Shown here: piece by piece, positions 1 through 8,068 of the stretch | Layout: every line of letters starts with the position of its first letter | Position numbering within the stretch: the first letter of the stretch is position 1 | NCBI RefSeq assembly: GCF_009649735.1 | Contig: NZ_WJNH01000009.1 | Coordinates: 124,001-188,000 of the forward strand | Direction: 5' to 3' | From: Salinibacillus xinjiangensis | GTDB lineage: Bacteria; Bacillota; Bacilli; Bacillales; Alkalibacillaceae | DNA: 64,000 nt | Program-made: the position numbers and the translations under genes | The notes under the pieces: generated by a model | The model's input: the letters and a program-made list of their open reading frames with translations, nothing else | The model's database searches: none | What the model was told of the DNA's origin: nothing

Positions 1-642
1 TATGGCAAAATGTTGGATCAATACAATAGCTTTTACGTAGATAAATCAGGAGAAAAAGTCGTTTATTTTACGTTTGATCTTGGCTATGAAGCGGGACACA
101 CAGACGAAATTCTAGATATTTTAAAAGACAAGAACGTTCCAGCGGCTTTTTTCTTGGCTGGCCACTACATTAAAAGTGCTACTGATTTAGTGAAAAGAAT
201 GAGGGATGAAGGACATATTATTGGAAATCATTCCTATAATCATCACGAATTCACTACGATCTCAGATGAAAAAATCAAAGAGGAATTAGATAAAATTAAC
301 GAAGAACTGGAAAAGCATGTCGGGATAAAATCCACTCAGTTTGTAAGACCACCAAGAGGGGATTTCAGTGAACGGACACTTGCAGTTACCGAGAAGCTTG
401 GTTATACAAGTGTATTCTGGTCAACTGCATTTGTGGACTGGGGCGAGCAAAAGGGCTGGCAGTCAGCCTATAAAAACATCATAGACCACATTCATCCTGG
501 TGCTATAATTCTTCTTCATGCGACATCAAAGGATAATGCGCTAGCACTTGAGCATTTGATTGATGAGCTGCGAAAGCGGGGCTATAAGTTTAAAAGCTTA
601 GAATACTTACTGTGGAAGGAGACGCTTCCTTTTCATTTTTGA
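1..642 (+). CDS. pdaA: PdaA-type polysaccharide deacetylase (5' end outside window)
   Basis: This is a NodB-fold polysaccharide deacetylase closest to PdaA, the enzyme that de-N-acetylates muramic acid so that muramic delta-lactam can form in the spore cortex. The reading frame is open from base 1, with no convincing ribosome-binding site at the first ATG (base 10), so the N-terminus and signal peptide lie upstream. Visible motifs are TFDLGYE near the start (PdaA proteins have an altered TFDD motif here), the zinc-type HSYNHH motif, RPPRGDFSE, the VFWSTAFVDW segment typical of PdaA and HPGAIILLH near the C-terminus. The order and spacing follow PdaA. The exact paralogue is inferred. A strong terminator follows directly. 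Confidence 0.85.
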   Translation, partial: YGKMLDQYNSFYVDKSGEKVVYFTFDLGYEAGHTDEILDILKDKNVPAAFFLAGHYIKSATDLVKRMRDEGHIIGNHSYNHHEFTTISDEKIKEELDKINEELEKHVGIKSTQFVRPPRGDFSERTLAVTEKLGYTSVFWSTAFVDWGEQKGWQSAYKNIIDHIHPGAIILLHATSKDNALALEHLIDELRKRGYKFKSLEYLLWKETLPFHF

Positions 643-649
643 TTAAATT

Positions 650-674
650 AAAGGGCGGTAGCTAGCCGCCCTTT
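650..674. terminator. Bidirectional terminator between convergent genes
   Basis: A perfect 9-bp stem (aaagggcgg / ccgcccttt) with a 7-nt loop lies between the convergent deacetylase and subtilisin genes. A/T-rich flanks on both sides would let it act in both directions. Confidence 0.8.
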
Positions 675-702
675 AAAGCCATCGAATTTATCTAATAAGA
701 TG

Positions 703-1971
703 TTATTGAACTAGTGGGAAACCAAACCCAGATGCAATATCATCGCCTACACCAGCACTCGATCCAAGAGTAATATCATTTTCCTTTGCATTTGACTGTA
801 AATTTGCTCTTAATTGAGTGTTAGAAAGACTAGGGTTTGTTGCCCACATTTTAGCAGCTAGCCCTGAAATATGAGGGGTAGCCATAGATGTTCCACTGAT
901 TGTGTTATAACCCCCATTATTCCAAGTAGATTCAATAGCTGTACCAGGAGCAGAAACCTCTACATCTCCTTCCTCAATTGAAAAATCACCTGCACCCCCA
1001 TATAAACCTCTTGAAGAATAAGAATCTACCCCATACTCTCCGTTATTTCGTGAGTTTTCAAGAGCAGCAACAGCAATTGCGTTTGGAGTAGCCCCTGGAT
1101 ATCCAATTGTTCCCGCGTCAGGTCCGCTATTACCTGCTGCAGCAACTACAAGTGCACCCTGGTTGACTGCATAGTTAACAGCATCGGTGATCAACGGACT
1201 TTCAGAGCTAGAGCCTAGTGACATTGAAATTACGACATTTTCATTTAGTTGATTACCTTGGTCAGCTGCGTGTTCAATGGCATAGGCAATATCATCTGCA
1301 TAACCAGAGCCACTATTCCCCAGCACCTTATAAGCCCAAAGGTCCGCATTAGGAGCAACTCCATATACACCAAGTCCATCAGTACCGCCATTCCCTAATA
1401 CAGTACCTGCAACATGAGTACCATGGCCATTTCGGTCATCACATGAACCAACCGTTAATGCGGAGGATCTTTTGGTGAAATCCTTACATTGTTCAACATT
1501 ATTGACTAAGTCTGGGTGACTCGTATAGGTGCCTGTATCTAGGACAGCTACGTTGACACCTTCACCGCCAGTGGTTACTGAAATGGATTCATCATTATAA
1601 ATGGCTTCAATTCCCCAAGGAGTTTGGTCAGAAGGAGTGGATTTGCGATTACCATTTTTCGGTGATGCCTTTCCGTTATCTGGGTTATGGATAGAAATTG
1701 TCTTAACTTTTGAAACCTCGACATGGTCTAGTCGTTCTAATGTCGTTAGTTGTTGAGGAGTAACCGAAGTGGTAAATCCTTTAGTGCCAAATTGATGTCG
1801 GACCCCGTGTTTGGCTTTAAGTTCCTTTTCTTTGTTTGGATTTTCAGATTTAATCAAAACTCGAATTTTTTCTGTCTTTTCACTTGCTTGGATAGAATCA
1901 AATTGAGCCATAGCTAGTAATAATGCCAAGCAAGATAATCCAATGTAAAAGCTGAGTCGAAATTTCTTCAT
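703..1971 (-). CDS. Secreted subtilisin-like serine protease (S8) with I9 propeptide
   Basis: Extracellular S8 endopeptidase of 422 aa. The start is the ATG at 1971, preceded by a clear GGGAGG site; an ATG 12 codons upstream lacks one. A signal peptide (MKKFRLS then a hydrophobic core ending near SIQA, residues 1-29) is followed by an inhibitor-I9 propeptide (about 35-95). In the protease domain the triad is Asp145 (VAVLDTG), His183 (NGHGTHVAG) and Ser362 (SGTSMATPH), with oxyanion Asn281 (AAAGNSG). Cys162 and Cys177 bracket a surface loop just before the His motif and could form a disulphide. No C-terminal accessory domain is present. It is convergent with the deacetylase gene. Substrate is unknown; nutritional proteolysis is the default inference. 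Confidence 0.92.
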   Translation of the reverse strand: MKKFRLSFYIGLSCLALLLAMAQFDSIQASEKTEKIRVLIKSENPNKEKELKAKHGVRHQFGTKGFTTSVTPQQLTTLERLDHVEVSKVKTISIHNPDNGKASPKNGNRKSTPSDQTPWGIEAIYNDESISVTTGGEGVNVAVLDTGTYTSHPDLVNNVEQCKDFTKRSSALTVGSCDDRNGHGTHVAGTVLGNGGTDGLGVYGVAPNADLWAYKVLGNSGSGYADDIAYAIEHAADQGNQLNENVVISMSLGSSSESPLITDAVNYAVNQGALVVAAAGNSGPDAGTIGYPGATPNAIAVAALENSRNNGEYGVDSYSSRGLYGGAGDFSIEEGDVEVSAPGTAIESTWNNGGYNTISGTSMATPHISGLAAKMWATNPSLSNTQLRANLQSNAKENDITLGSSAGVGDDIASGFGFPLVQ

Positions 1972-2138
1972 AAGTATTTTCCTCCCTTTTTTTAGAATAC
2001 AAACCATTTCTATGTGCCACGGTTAGGAATCATAACATTCTGGTTAAAATGGGGAGGAAAATGAAGCATGCGAATTAGATGATGAAAAATAGTATGGTAA
2101 GATATTCATATATTTCTTAACTAGAAGGGAGAGGTGTG

Positions 2139-3008
2139 ATGATGTGGACGGAAACAATCAGGGCAATTGGACCTTTTGATTTCGACTATGCCTTATTTCG
2201 ATTAAGTTTTGACCCACTTATGGACTTGGATCGTGATGGTCGATGGGTACGTGTTCCTTTCAAAATAGGGGATGACAAGCATATTGTAAAAGTTAAAGCG
2301 ACAGGGTCAACAGAGCAGCCTGAATTTCAAATTAGTGGAGATTCAGATCAAGATAAAAGTCAACTAATTCGTGAGGTTGAGGAAGTCTTCCAATTGCATT
2401 TAGATCTCAAACAAATACATAATCATTTTTCCGATACAAAGTTAGCGCCACTGTTTGCGAAATATCCTGGAACACCGGTAGTGAAGGAATTTAATCGCTT
2501 TGATGCCCTAATGAAGACTATTGTTCATCAACAGCTTAATATGAAATTTGCTTATACTTTATCAATGCGGTATGTTCAAAACTTTGGAGAGGAGGTCGAA
2601 GGTGTATGGTTTCAGCCTACACCAGAAAAAGTAGCAAGCTTAAATTATGAGGAATTACGGAAGCTGCAGTTCAGTCAGAGAAAAGCAGAATATGTAATTG
2701 ATACATCACGAATGATTGTGGACGGGAAGTTGAATCTAGATGAGCTAGCTGAAAAGCCGAATGAAGAAGTGATAGAGACCTTAACAAAGGTTCGCGGTAT
2801 TGGCTTTTGGACTGCTGAAAACTGGCTACTATCTGGATTAGGAAGAGATAACCTGCTTCCTGCTGCGGATATTGGGATACAAAACGCTTTGAAAAAATTC
2901 CTTAATCTCGATTCGAAGCCCAAAAAAGACGATATTTACACAATGGGGGAGGAATGGAGTCCATACCGGAGCTATGCAGCCATTACCCTTTGGAGAAGTA
3001 TTGAATAA
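2139..3008 (+). CDS. AlkA/YfjP-type DNA-3-methyladenine glycosylase
   Basis: Base-excision-repair glycosylase of the HhH-GPD superfamily, 289 aa, resembling B. subtilis YfjP and AlkA. It would remove alkylated purines from DNA. The N-terminal part (about 1-120) resembles the AlkA N-domain. The helical core contains HQQLNMKFA (equivalent to the conserved HQQ segment), the helix-hairpin-helix LTKVRGIGFWTAENWLL, and LPAADIG, where the Asp is the expected catalytic residue. AAGGGAGAGG precedes two adjacent ATG codons (2139, 2142), so the exact start could differ by one codon. It stands alone, with opposing genes downstream. Confidence 0.87.
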   Translation: MMWTETIRAIGPFDFDYALFRLSFDPLMDLDRDGRWVRVPFKIGDDKHIVKVKATGSTEQPEFQISGDSDQDKSQLIREVEEVFQLHLDLKQIHNHFSDTKLAPLFAKYPGTPVVKEFNRFDALMKTIVHQQLNMKFAYTLSMRYVQNFGEEVEGVWFQPTPEKVASLNYEELRKLQFSQRKAEYVIDTSRMIVDGKLNLDELAEKPNEEVIETLTKVRGIGFWTAENWLLSGLGRDNLLPAADIGIQNALKKFLNLDSKPKKDDIYTMGEEWSPYRSYAAITLWRSIE

Positions 3009-3134
3009 AACCTCATCAAGTCCTAAGCCTTGTCTTTACGTACACTTCCCTTATAAGACCTGACTTAGGATTTTGAGGCTTAGTCATTTAACATACATGA
3101 TGTTTGTCCCAAAAAAGTATATTTTACAATAACC

Positions 3135-3254
3135 TTAACGACGTTTTTTGCTGAATTCCTTCAAAAGTTTCCGCCCTTCTGTGGTTATATAGGCATTTTT
3201 ATTGTTTAACAACTGCTTGGCGAGATTGGAATTCATCTCATAGGACTTAGACAT
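3135..3254 (-). CDS. Small basic protein, 39 aa, function unknown
   Basis: A 39-codon reading frame begins at an ATG (complement of 3252-3254) preceded by AAAGGAGGAACACC, a near-ideal ribosome-binding site at good spacing, and ends at TAA (3135-3137). The product starts MSKSYEMNSNLAKQLL and ends KEFSKKRR. It is hydrophilic and lysine/arginine-rich at the C-terminus, without a signal peptide or membrane segment. It lies downstream of the SLAP-domain gene on the same strand, separated by about 85 bp. I do not recognise the family. The ribosome-binding site is the main argument that it is translated. Confidence 0.6.
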   Translation of the reverse strand: MSKSYEMNSNLAKQLLNNKNAYITTEGRKLLKEFSKKRR

Positions 3255-3339
3255 GGTGTTCCTCCTTTCCTATACATTACTAATGTATTCAGAAGGAGGG
3301 GGACTGAAAAGACAAGTGTACCAATACATACGTGGATTT

Positions 3340-3711
3340 TTAGGTCTTCCATTCTATAAGAGCGTTTTCCAGAGAATTTTCACCCAAGCTATTTTCAGAA
3401 AAAATAAAGGTCCAAGGCATACTTGTGAACGGTTCGAGTGTGAATGGGATTGTAAAAGTATGCTCAGCAATAACCTTTTGATGATCAACTAGACGTAGCT
3501 CGATCTCATCAGTAGGAAAAGACTGATTACCTCGATTATGAATAAGTGTAGTGACCAAACATTCCCCTTTATGGTTCATAGCTAGCCAAAGAATGATGAT
3601 TTCTAAGTCCTGATGGCGATTCTTCGTTTTCTCAAATTCCTTCTCAATCCGTTTACGATCCTTTGATGATAAGGTTTTATCCCAAGCATTATGAAAAACA
3701 AGCTTTTGCAT
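3340..3711 (-). CDS. SLAP domain-containing protein
   Basis: A 123-aa protein resembling the SLAP domain found in Bacillus proteins linked to S-layer or accessory Sec assembly. The start is the ATG at 3711, six bases after GGAGGG; a TTG two codons upstream abuts the Shine-Dalgarno and is unlikely. The N-terminal part contains the FHxxWDKxLSxKDRKRIE pattern typical of these domains. The rest is predicted beta-rich, with alternating hydrophobic residues. No signal peptide is visible, so the protein is probably cytoplasmic. The biochemical function of this family is not established. Confidence 0.7.
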   Translation of the reverse strand: MQKLVFHNAWDKTLSSKDRKRIEKEFEKTKNRHQDLEIIILWLAMNHKGECLVTTLIHNRGNQSFPTDEIELRLVDHQKVIAEHTFTIPFTLEPFTSMPWTFIFSENSLGENSLENALIEWKT

Positions 3712-3856
3712 ATACAACCCTCCTGTAATTAGTTATATCATATTTGTTAACCATTTCGAAAATTGATGATTTTCATCTTACTGTTTAGAATATTATGATA
3801 AAATTTACATTAGTAAAATAGAAATAATAAGAGCAGAGGAGAAGGGGTTAGACAAA

Positions 3857-4612
3857 ATGGATAAGTTAACATTTGAGCATATTCAAACGATTGGAAATGT
3901 AGTAAACGAAAATGAATTATACAAGCACTATCACTACCCAGAAATGCTTATTAGGTACGATAGCAATTTCATTGAATTTAAACGTATGCCTACAATTAGT
4001 GAATTGCTGGCGACTGAAGATTTTCTAATCAAGTACCATAAACAATACAATCAACACCATGTGAAGTTTGTGTTTCCTGATAATCAAAAGCCAGATCCTG
4101 AAATTATGCAATATTTTGCCGCAAATAAATATGATGTAGGCTTTCTCGAGTTATATGCCATTCAACCGAAATCCTTTCCTCAAATCTCGCATCGTTTAGA
4201 TATTGAAGTGTCAGAGGTAACGGATGCAAACTTATCGGAGTTTCTAAAATTACAGTATGAACTCGATTCTGAACATGGGGAAAAGTTTGCCAAAGAAAAG
4301 GTGAAATTAAACAAACAACAGTTTGAAGATGAGAGCGTTATGCAAGTATTGGCCTATTATAAAGGGGCGCCAGCAGGTACGATGAATGTCATTGTGTCGG
4401 AGGATTTTGTTGAGATTGATAACTTATCCGTGGTGGACTCTCTTCAACGCAAAGGCATTGGAAGCAGATTACAACGATTTGTCATGGACCAATTTCCGAA
4501 TGAAACTATCATTCTAGTAGCAGAAGGTGATGATACACCACGAGAAATGTATCAAAAACAAAATTATCAATACAGCGGCTTTCAATATGAGGCAATTAAA
4601 ATAGAAAAGTAG
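3857..4612 (+). CDS. GNAT family N-acetyltransferase
   Basis: A 251-aa protein whose C-terminal half (about 115-251) has the GNAT fold. The acetyl-CoA-binding motif is seen as VVDSLQRKGIGSRLQRFV (R/Q-x-x-G-x-G pattern), followed by the typical YQKQNYQYSGFQYEAI ending. The N-terminal 110 residues are poorly conserved and may be a degenerate second GNAT half, as in several two-domain Bacillus acetyltransferases. GAGAAGGGG precedes the ATG. It is a single gene with its own terminator. The acceptor substrate cannot be predicted. Confidence 0.8.
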   Translation: MDKLTFEHIQTIGNVVNENELYKHYHYPEMLIRYDSNFIEFKRMPTISELLATEDFLIKYHKQYNQHHVKFVFPDNQKPDPEIMQYFAANKYDVGFLELYAIQPKSFPQISHRLDIEVSEVTDANLSEFLKLQYELDSEHGEKFAKEKVKLNKQQFEDESVMQVLAYYKGAPAGTMNVIVSEDFVEIDNLSVVDSLQRKGIGSRLQRFVMDQFPNETIILVAEGDDTPREMYQKQNYQYSGFQYEAIKIEK

Positions 4613-4613
4613 G

Positions 4614-4647
4614 AAAACGACCGGCGTAATGTCGGTCGTTTTATTTT
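4614..4647 (+). terminator. Terminator of the GNAT gene
   Basis: A perfect 10-bp stem (aaaacgaccg / cggtcgtttt) with a 9-nt loop, followed by a T-rich run, sits two bases after the stop codon. Confidence 0.85.
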
Positions 4648-4653
4648 GAGCTG

Positions 4654-4941
4654 ATAATTCGGGTGTAATGAACCCCGCATGATGACCGTTTTTGGCTCCT
4701 TGGTGATTTTTCGGGTGTAATGAACCCCGCATGACGCCCGTTTTAGGCTCTTTGCAGATTTTTTGGTCGTCATGACCTCTCATGACGACCTTTTTTGTCC
4801 TCTTGCAGATTTTTCGGTCATCAAGAACCCCTCATGACAAGCGAAACATTAGCGGAACCAGAAAAACGCACGTCATGAAACCCTCATGACAAGCAAAATA
4901 TTAGCAAAATCAGCAATACATCCATCATGCCCCTCTCGCAG
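4654..4941. repeat. Degenerate ~52-bp tandem repeat, about 5.5 copies, each able to form a hairpin
   Basis: Units start at about 4654, 4706, 4758, 4809, 4862 and 4914 (the last partial), with lengths of 52, 52, 51, 53 and 52 bp. Each begins with a T- or A-rich segment, then has a centre of the form TCATGA-aCCCc-TCATGAC, then a gctcttgcag-like end. In the third unit the centre is a perfect 10-bp inverted repeat (gtcgtcatga / tcatgacgac). The fifth keeps a 7-bp arm (gtcatga / tcatgac). Units 1 and 2 pair with some wobble bases and mismatches. The array fills the gap between the convergent GNAT and aldehyde dehydrogenase genes. Reading frames through it are low-complexity and not credible genes. 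Confidence 0.8.
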
Positions 4942-4943
4942 TT

Positions 4944-6316
4944 TTAATTCAAAAACAACTTAATCTTCTTAAGCCCATTTTTCACATTCGGATAACGAAA
5001 TGGGATATCAAAAAGCGTCGTTTGCTTTAGCACACTTTTTTGATGGGAAAAGGTGTCAAAGCTCCCTTTGCCGTGATAAGCCCCAAATCCACTGTTGCCC
5101 ACACCGCCAAAGGGGAGGTGGGGGCTTGCAAAATGATATACTGTATCATTAATACACCCGCCACCAAACGAAACACTGTCAATTACTTCTTTTTGCACCT
5201 CATCACTATCTGAGAATAAATAGAGTGCTAGCGGATTCGGATGCTTCTGGATACCAGCTATGACATCTGGTATATGATTGTACTCTAGTACAGGAAGAAT
5301 TGGTCCAAAAATTTCATCCTTCATAACAGAATCGTCCAATTCACATTTGTTAGCACTGTTGGCCCAATGACGAATCCATCTTCTTTTGTCTTTCCACCAA
5401 TGGTAGCCTCACCATCATCGAGAAAGGCTTTAAGGCGATTAAAATGCTTTTCACTCACAATATGGGTAAACTCCCCGTTTTCAAGCGGATTTTCCCCATA
5501 TAAATCCTTGATAGCATTCTGTAGATGCCCGAGAAATTCTTCTTTTACCGATTGATGTACGTATAAATAATCCGGTGCAATACAGGTCTGGCCTGCATTC
5601 AAATATTTTCCCCATGCAATGCGCTTGGCAGCGAGTTTCAGATTGGCATCCTTATGGACGATTGCGGGACTTTTGCCTCCTAACTCTAGGGTCACAGGGG
5701 TTAAGTTCTTTGAGGCTGCCTCCATCACGATTCTGCCAACAGGTACACTTCCGGTAAAAAAGATGTAATCTACATTCTCCTTGAGTAAGGCTTGACTCGT
5801 TTCCACACCACCTTGGATAACGGCGATTTGTTCTTCTGGGAATAAGTCTGCGATCATCTTTGCAATTAGTTCAGATGTTTTCGGTGTATATTCTGATGGT
5901 TTTAGTATCGTGCAATTGCCTGCTGCAATGGATCCGATCAATGGAGCGATTGCTAGTTGAAATGGATAGTTCCATGGAGAAATAATGAGTGATACGCCAT
6001 AGGGTTGGGAATGAATGTAGCTTTTAGAGCCAAGATGGGTGATTGGTGTTTTCGCTTTTTTAGGCTTGATCCATGAGCGTAAATGCTTTAACGTGAATTT
6101 GATTTCTTCAAGTACAAAGCCGATTTCTGAGGTGTAGGAGTCGAACTCAGATTTGTTTAAATCAGCTTTTAGTGCGGCCATAATGTCTTGTTCTTTTTCT
6201 TTAATCGCCGACCGCAATCGCTGTAAAGCATCCGTACGGAAAGACAGCTCCTTCGTTTTTCCACTGGAGAAAAATAAATTTTGCCGTTCAATAAGTGGAC
6301 GATAATTTTCCATCAT
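4944..6316 (-). pseudogene. Aldehyde dehydrogenase (YwdH-like), broken by a one-base frameshift
   Basis: NAD(P)-dependent aldehyde dehydrogenase resembling B. subtilis YwdH. The start is the ATG at 6316 (or the adjacent one at 6313), after GGAGG. The first part carries the cofactor and active-site motifs: ISPWNYPFQL, FTGSVPVG, catalytic Glu in TLELGGKSP and catalytic Cys in NAGQTC. The frame then runs out at PTVLTNVNW followed by TILL and a stop. The remainder, from DDSVMKDEIFGP to the C-terminus, is intact in another frame. Adding one G (a C on the plus strand at 5336-5337, ccc instead of cc) restores one continuous protein of about 456 aa. All other sequence looks normal, so this is either a recent pseudogene or a homopolymer sequencing error. 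Confidence 0.85.
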
Positions 6317-6393
6317 AAGGACCTCCAAAACAGAGATTAATATTATTATATTTTGAAAAATACCAAAAAGTCTAACGAGGAGATTATTATCGT

Positions 6394-6427
6394 AAAAAAA
6401 TGGACAATTTGACTATAAATTGTCCAT
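6394..6427 (-). terminator. Terminator of rocR
   Basis: Read on the minus strand, a perfect 11-bp stem (atggacaattt / aaattgtccat) with a 6-nt loop is followed by a run of seven T, just after the rocR stop. Confidence 0.88.
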
Positions 6428-6443
6428 GGATAGTATGTTTGGC

Positions 6444-7850
6444 TTATAAATGATATTTTTTCAGTCGGTATTGTAAGCTTTGTCTGCTAATGCCAAGAAT
6501 TTTTGCGGTTTGAGAAATGTTATGATCATTCGCCTCTAATGTTTGCTGTATATACATTCTTTCAACCTCAGTCATTTTATCTCTAAGCGGTTTTATCTCT
6601 TCGTCCTGACTAAGAGAAGGATAATCGATTTCAGGAATACTAGATTGCGAATTTTGATATCTTCTCCTAAATTTAGTAGGGAGAGATTGGGCAGTGATGA
6701 GTTCTTCTTCTATTAAAAGGTTCATCGTACCTTCAATAGTATGCTCCAACTCTCTCACGTTTCCAGGCCAATCATGCTGATACAGCATTTGCATGGCGTC
6801 TTCACTAAGCCCTTTTACATTCATTTGAAACATAGCATTATATTTATCGATAAAGCTGTTTGCGAGTAAGGACAAGTCCTCTTTACGATCACGCAATGGT
6901 GGGATGAGTAAGGACACAACACTTAAACGGTAGTACAAGTCCTTACGTAATCGATTCGCTGCAATGGCATCGAGAGGGTCTTCGTTAATAGTAGCAATAA
7001 TGCGTACGTCTACTTGTTTATCCTTCGTGTCGCCTACCCGGCGAATCGACTTTTCCTGTATAACTCGTAATAGCTTAGTTTGAAGAGCAGGGTCTAGGGA
7101 ATTAATCTCATCTAACAGAAGTGTCCCGCCATCTGCTTGCTCAAATAGACCGGGACGATCGACAGCACCTGTAAAAGCACCTTTTTTCGTTCCAAATAAT
7201 AATCCTTCCATAAGGCTGTCCGGAATAGCTGCACAGTTTTGAGTAAGAAAGGGTTTGGTAGACCGACTACTACCATTATGAATACTTTGAGCAAACAACT
7301 CTTTTCCTGTACCGGTTTCTCCAATAATCATGACGGAGGAGGAGGTTCGGGTGGCTCTTTTTGCCTCTTCAATCACACTTTTAAACATTTCACTCTGACC
7401 GATTATACGATTAAAAGTAAATTTGGTGTTTTGTTTTCGGAGTACATTTTCTTTAATGACCTTTTCCAATTGAGTGACGTCCTTGGCAATTTCGACAGCC
7501 CCAACAATTCGATCGCCCTGCAAGAGAGGGAAGGTGTCATTAACCGTTGTAATTTCTTGTCCTTTATTGTTGAAATAGGTTTGTTTCTTCGACTTTGTCG
7601 TCTTACCGGTTTGTAACGATTGGACAAGTGTACTGTGCTGGTTATTATGAAATTTAAACACCTCTAGTAAATCTTTATCGAGTACATCATCACTTTCCAT
7701 CGACTCGATTTCCATCATTTTTTGATTATATAAAATGGTCTTCCCGTGTTCATCAATGACATGAATTCCCACGTCTACCTTGTCGAGAAGCTGATTGTAT
7801 AGTTCAGTCCATTCAATTTTGGATGGAGTGTCTACTTTGTGATTTGTCAT
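6444..7850 (-). CDS. rocR: RocR-like sigma-54-dependent transcriptional activator
   Basis: A 468-aa enhancer-binding protein that, like RocR, would activate arginine/ornithine catabolic genes with RNA polymerase carrying sigma-54 (SigL). The domains are an N-terminal PAS sensor (about 15-125), an AAA+ domain (about 145-375) with Walker A GETGTGKE (177-184), the sigma-54 contact motif GAFTGA (224-229) and Walker B GTLLLDEI, and a C-terminal Fis-type helix-turn-helix ending near [14 protein letters not shown]. The ATG follows AAAGGAGGGGG. The gene is divergent from rocA, whose upstream region carries a sigma-54 promoter and an inverted repeat suited to this protein. In B. subtilis the inducer is ornithine or citrulline; the same is inferred here. 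Confidence 0.9.
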   Translation of the reverse strand: MTNHKVDTPSKIEWTELYNQLLDKVDVGIHVIDEHGKTILYNQKMMEIESMESDDVLDKDLLEVFKFHNNQHSTLVQSLQTGKTTKSKKQTYFNNKGQEITTVNDTFPLLQGDRIVGAVEIAKDVTQLEKVIKENVLRKQNTKFTFNRIIGQSEMFKSVIEEAKRATRTSSSVMIIGETGTGKELFAQSIHNGSSRSTKPFLTQNCAAIPDSLMEGLLFGTKKGAFTGAVDRPGLFEQADGGTLLLDEINSLDPALQTKLLRVIQEKSIRRVGDTKDKQVDVRIIATINEDPLDAIAANRLRKDLYYRLSVVSLLIPPLRDRKEDLSLLANSFIDKYNAMFQMNVKGLSEDAMQMLYQHDWPGNVRELEHTIEGTMNLLIEEELITAQSLPTKFRRRYQNSQSSIPEIDYPSLSQDEEIKPLRDKMTEVERMYIQQTLEANDHNISQTAKILGISRQSLQYRLKKYHL

Positions 7851-7917
7851 GGAGTCCCCCTCCTTTAATATCTAATCTTAGTTTAATAGATTATGTCGAA
7901 GAGTGCAAAATAAATTG

Positions 7918-7964
7918 GCGCAAAATTTTTATTATTGGCCCAAAAATGAAAAATGATTTTGCGC
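7918..7964. promoter_or_regulatory. Probable RocR upstream activating site (inverted repeat)
   Basis: Nine-base arms gcgcaaaat (7918-7926) and attttgcgc (7956-7964) form an inverted repeat whose centre is about 75 bp upstream of the rocA sigma-54 promoter, a normal distance for an enhancer-binding-protein site. It lies in the divergent rocR-rocA gap. Assignment to RocR is inferred from position. Confidence 0.65.
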
Positions 7965-8014
7965 TATTTTCTGATTTTTGGGTAAAAAAGACCATGAATA
8001 TAGGATTTTAAATT

Positions 8015-8031
8015 TTGGCACGATTTTTGCA
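8015..8031 (+). promoter_or_regulatory. Sigma-54 (-24/-12) promoter of rocA
   Basis: TTGGCAC-N5-TTGCA matches the sigma-54 consensus (TTGGCAC-N5-TTGCW), with correct spacing between the GG and GC elements. Transcription would start near 8041-8043, about 27 bases before the rocA ATG. Confidence 0.93.
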
Positions 8032-8068
8032 TATATAGTTAGGTGAACAAAAATTTGGAGGGATTCTA

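Noticed and set aside
3009-3090. Long-range inverted repeat after the AlkA-type gene as a terminator
   Set aside because: The arms (tcctaag / cttagga and cctca / tgagg) are separated by a loop of over 30 bases and there is no T-run, so support is too weak.
4514-4783. Minus-strand reading frames of 89 and 63 aa in the repeat array
   Set aside because: They are low-complexity translations of the 52-bp repeat, overlap the GNAT gene end and lack a ribosome-binding site.
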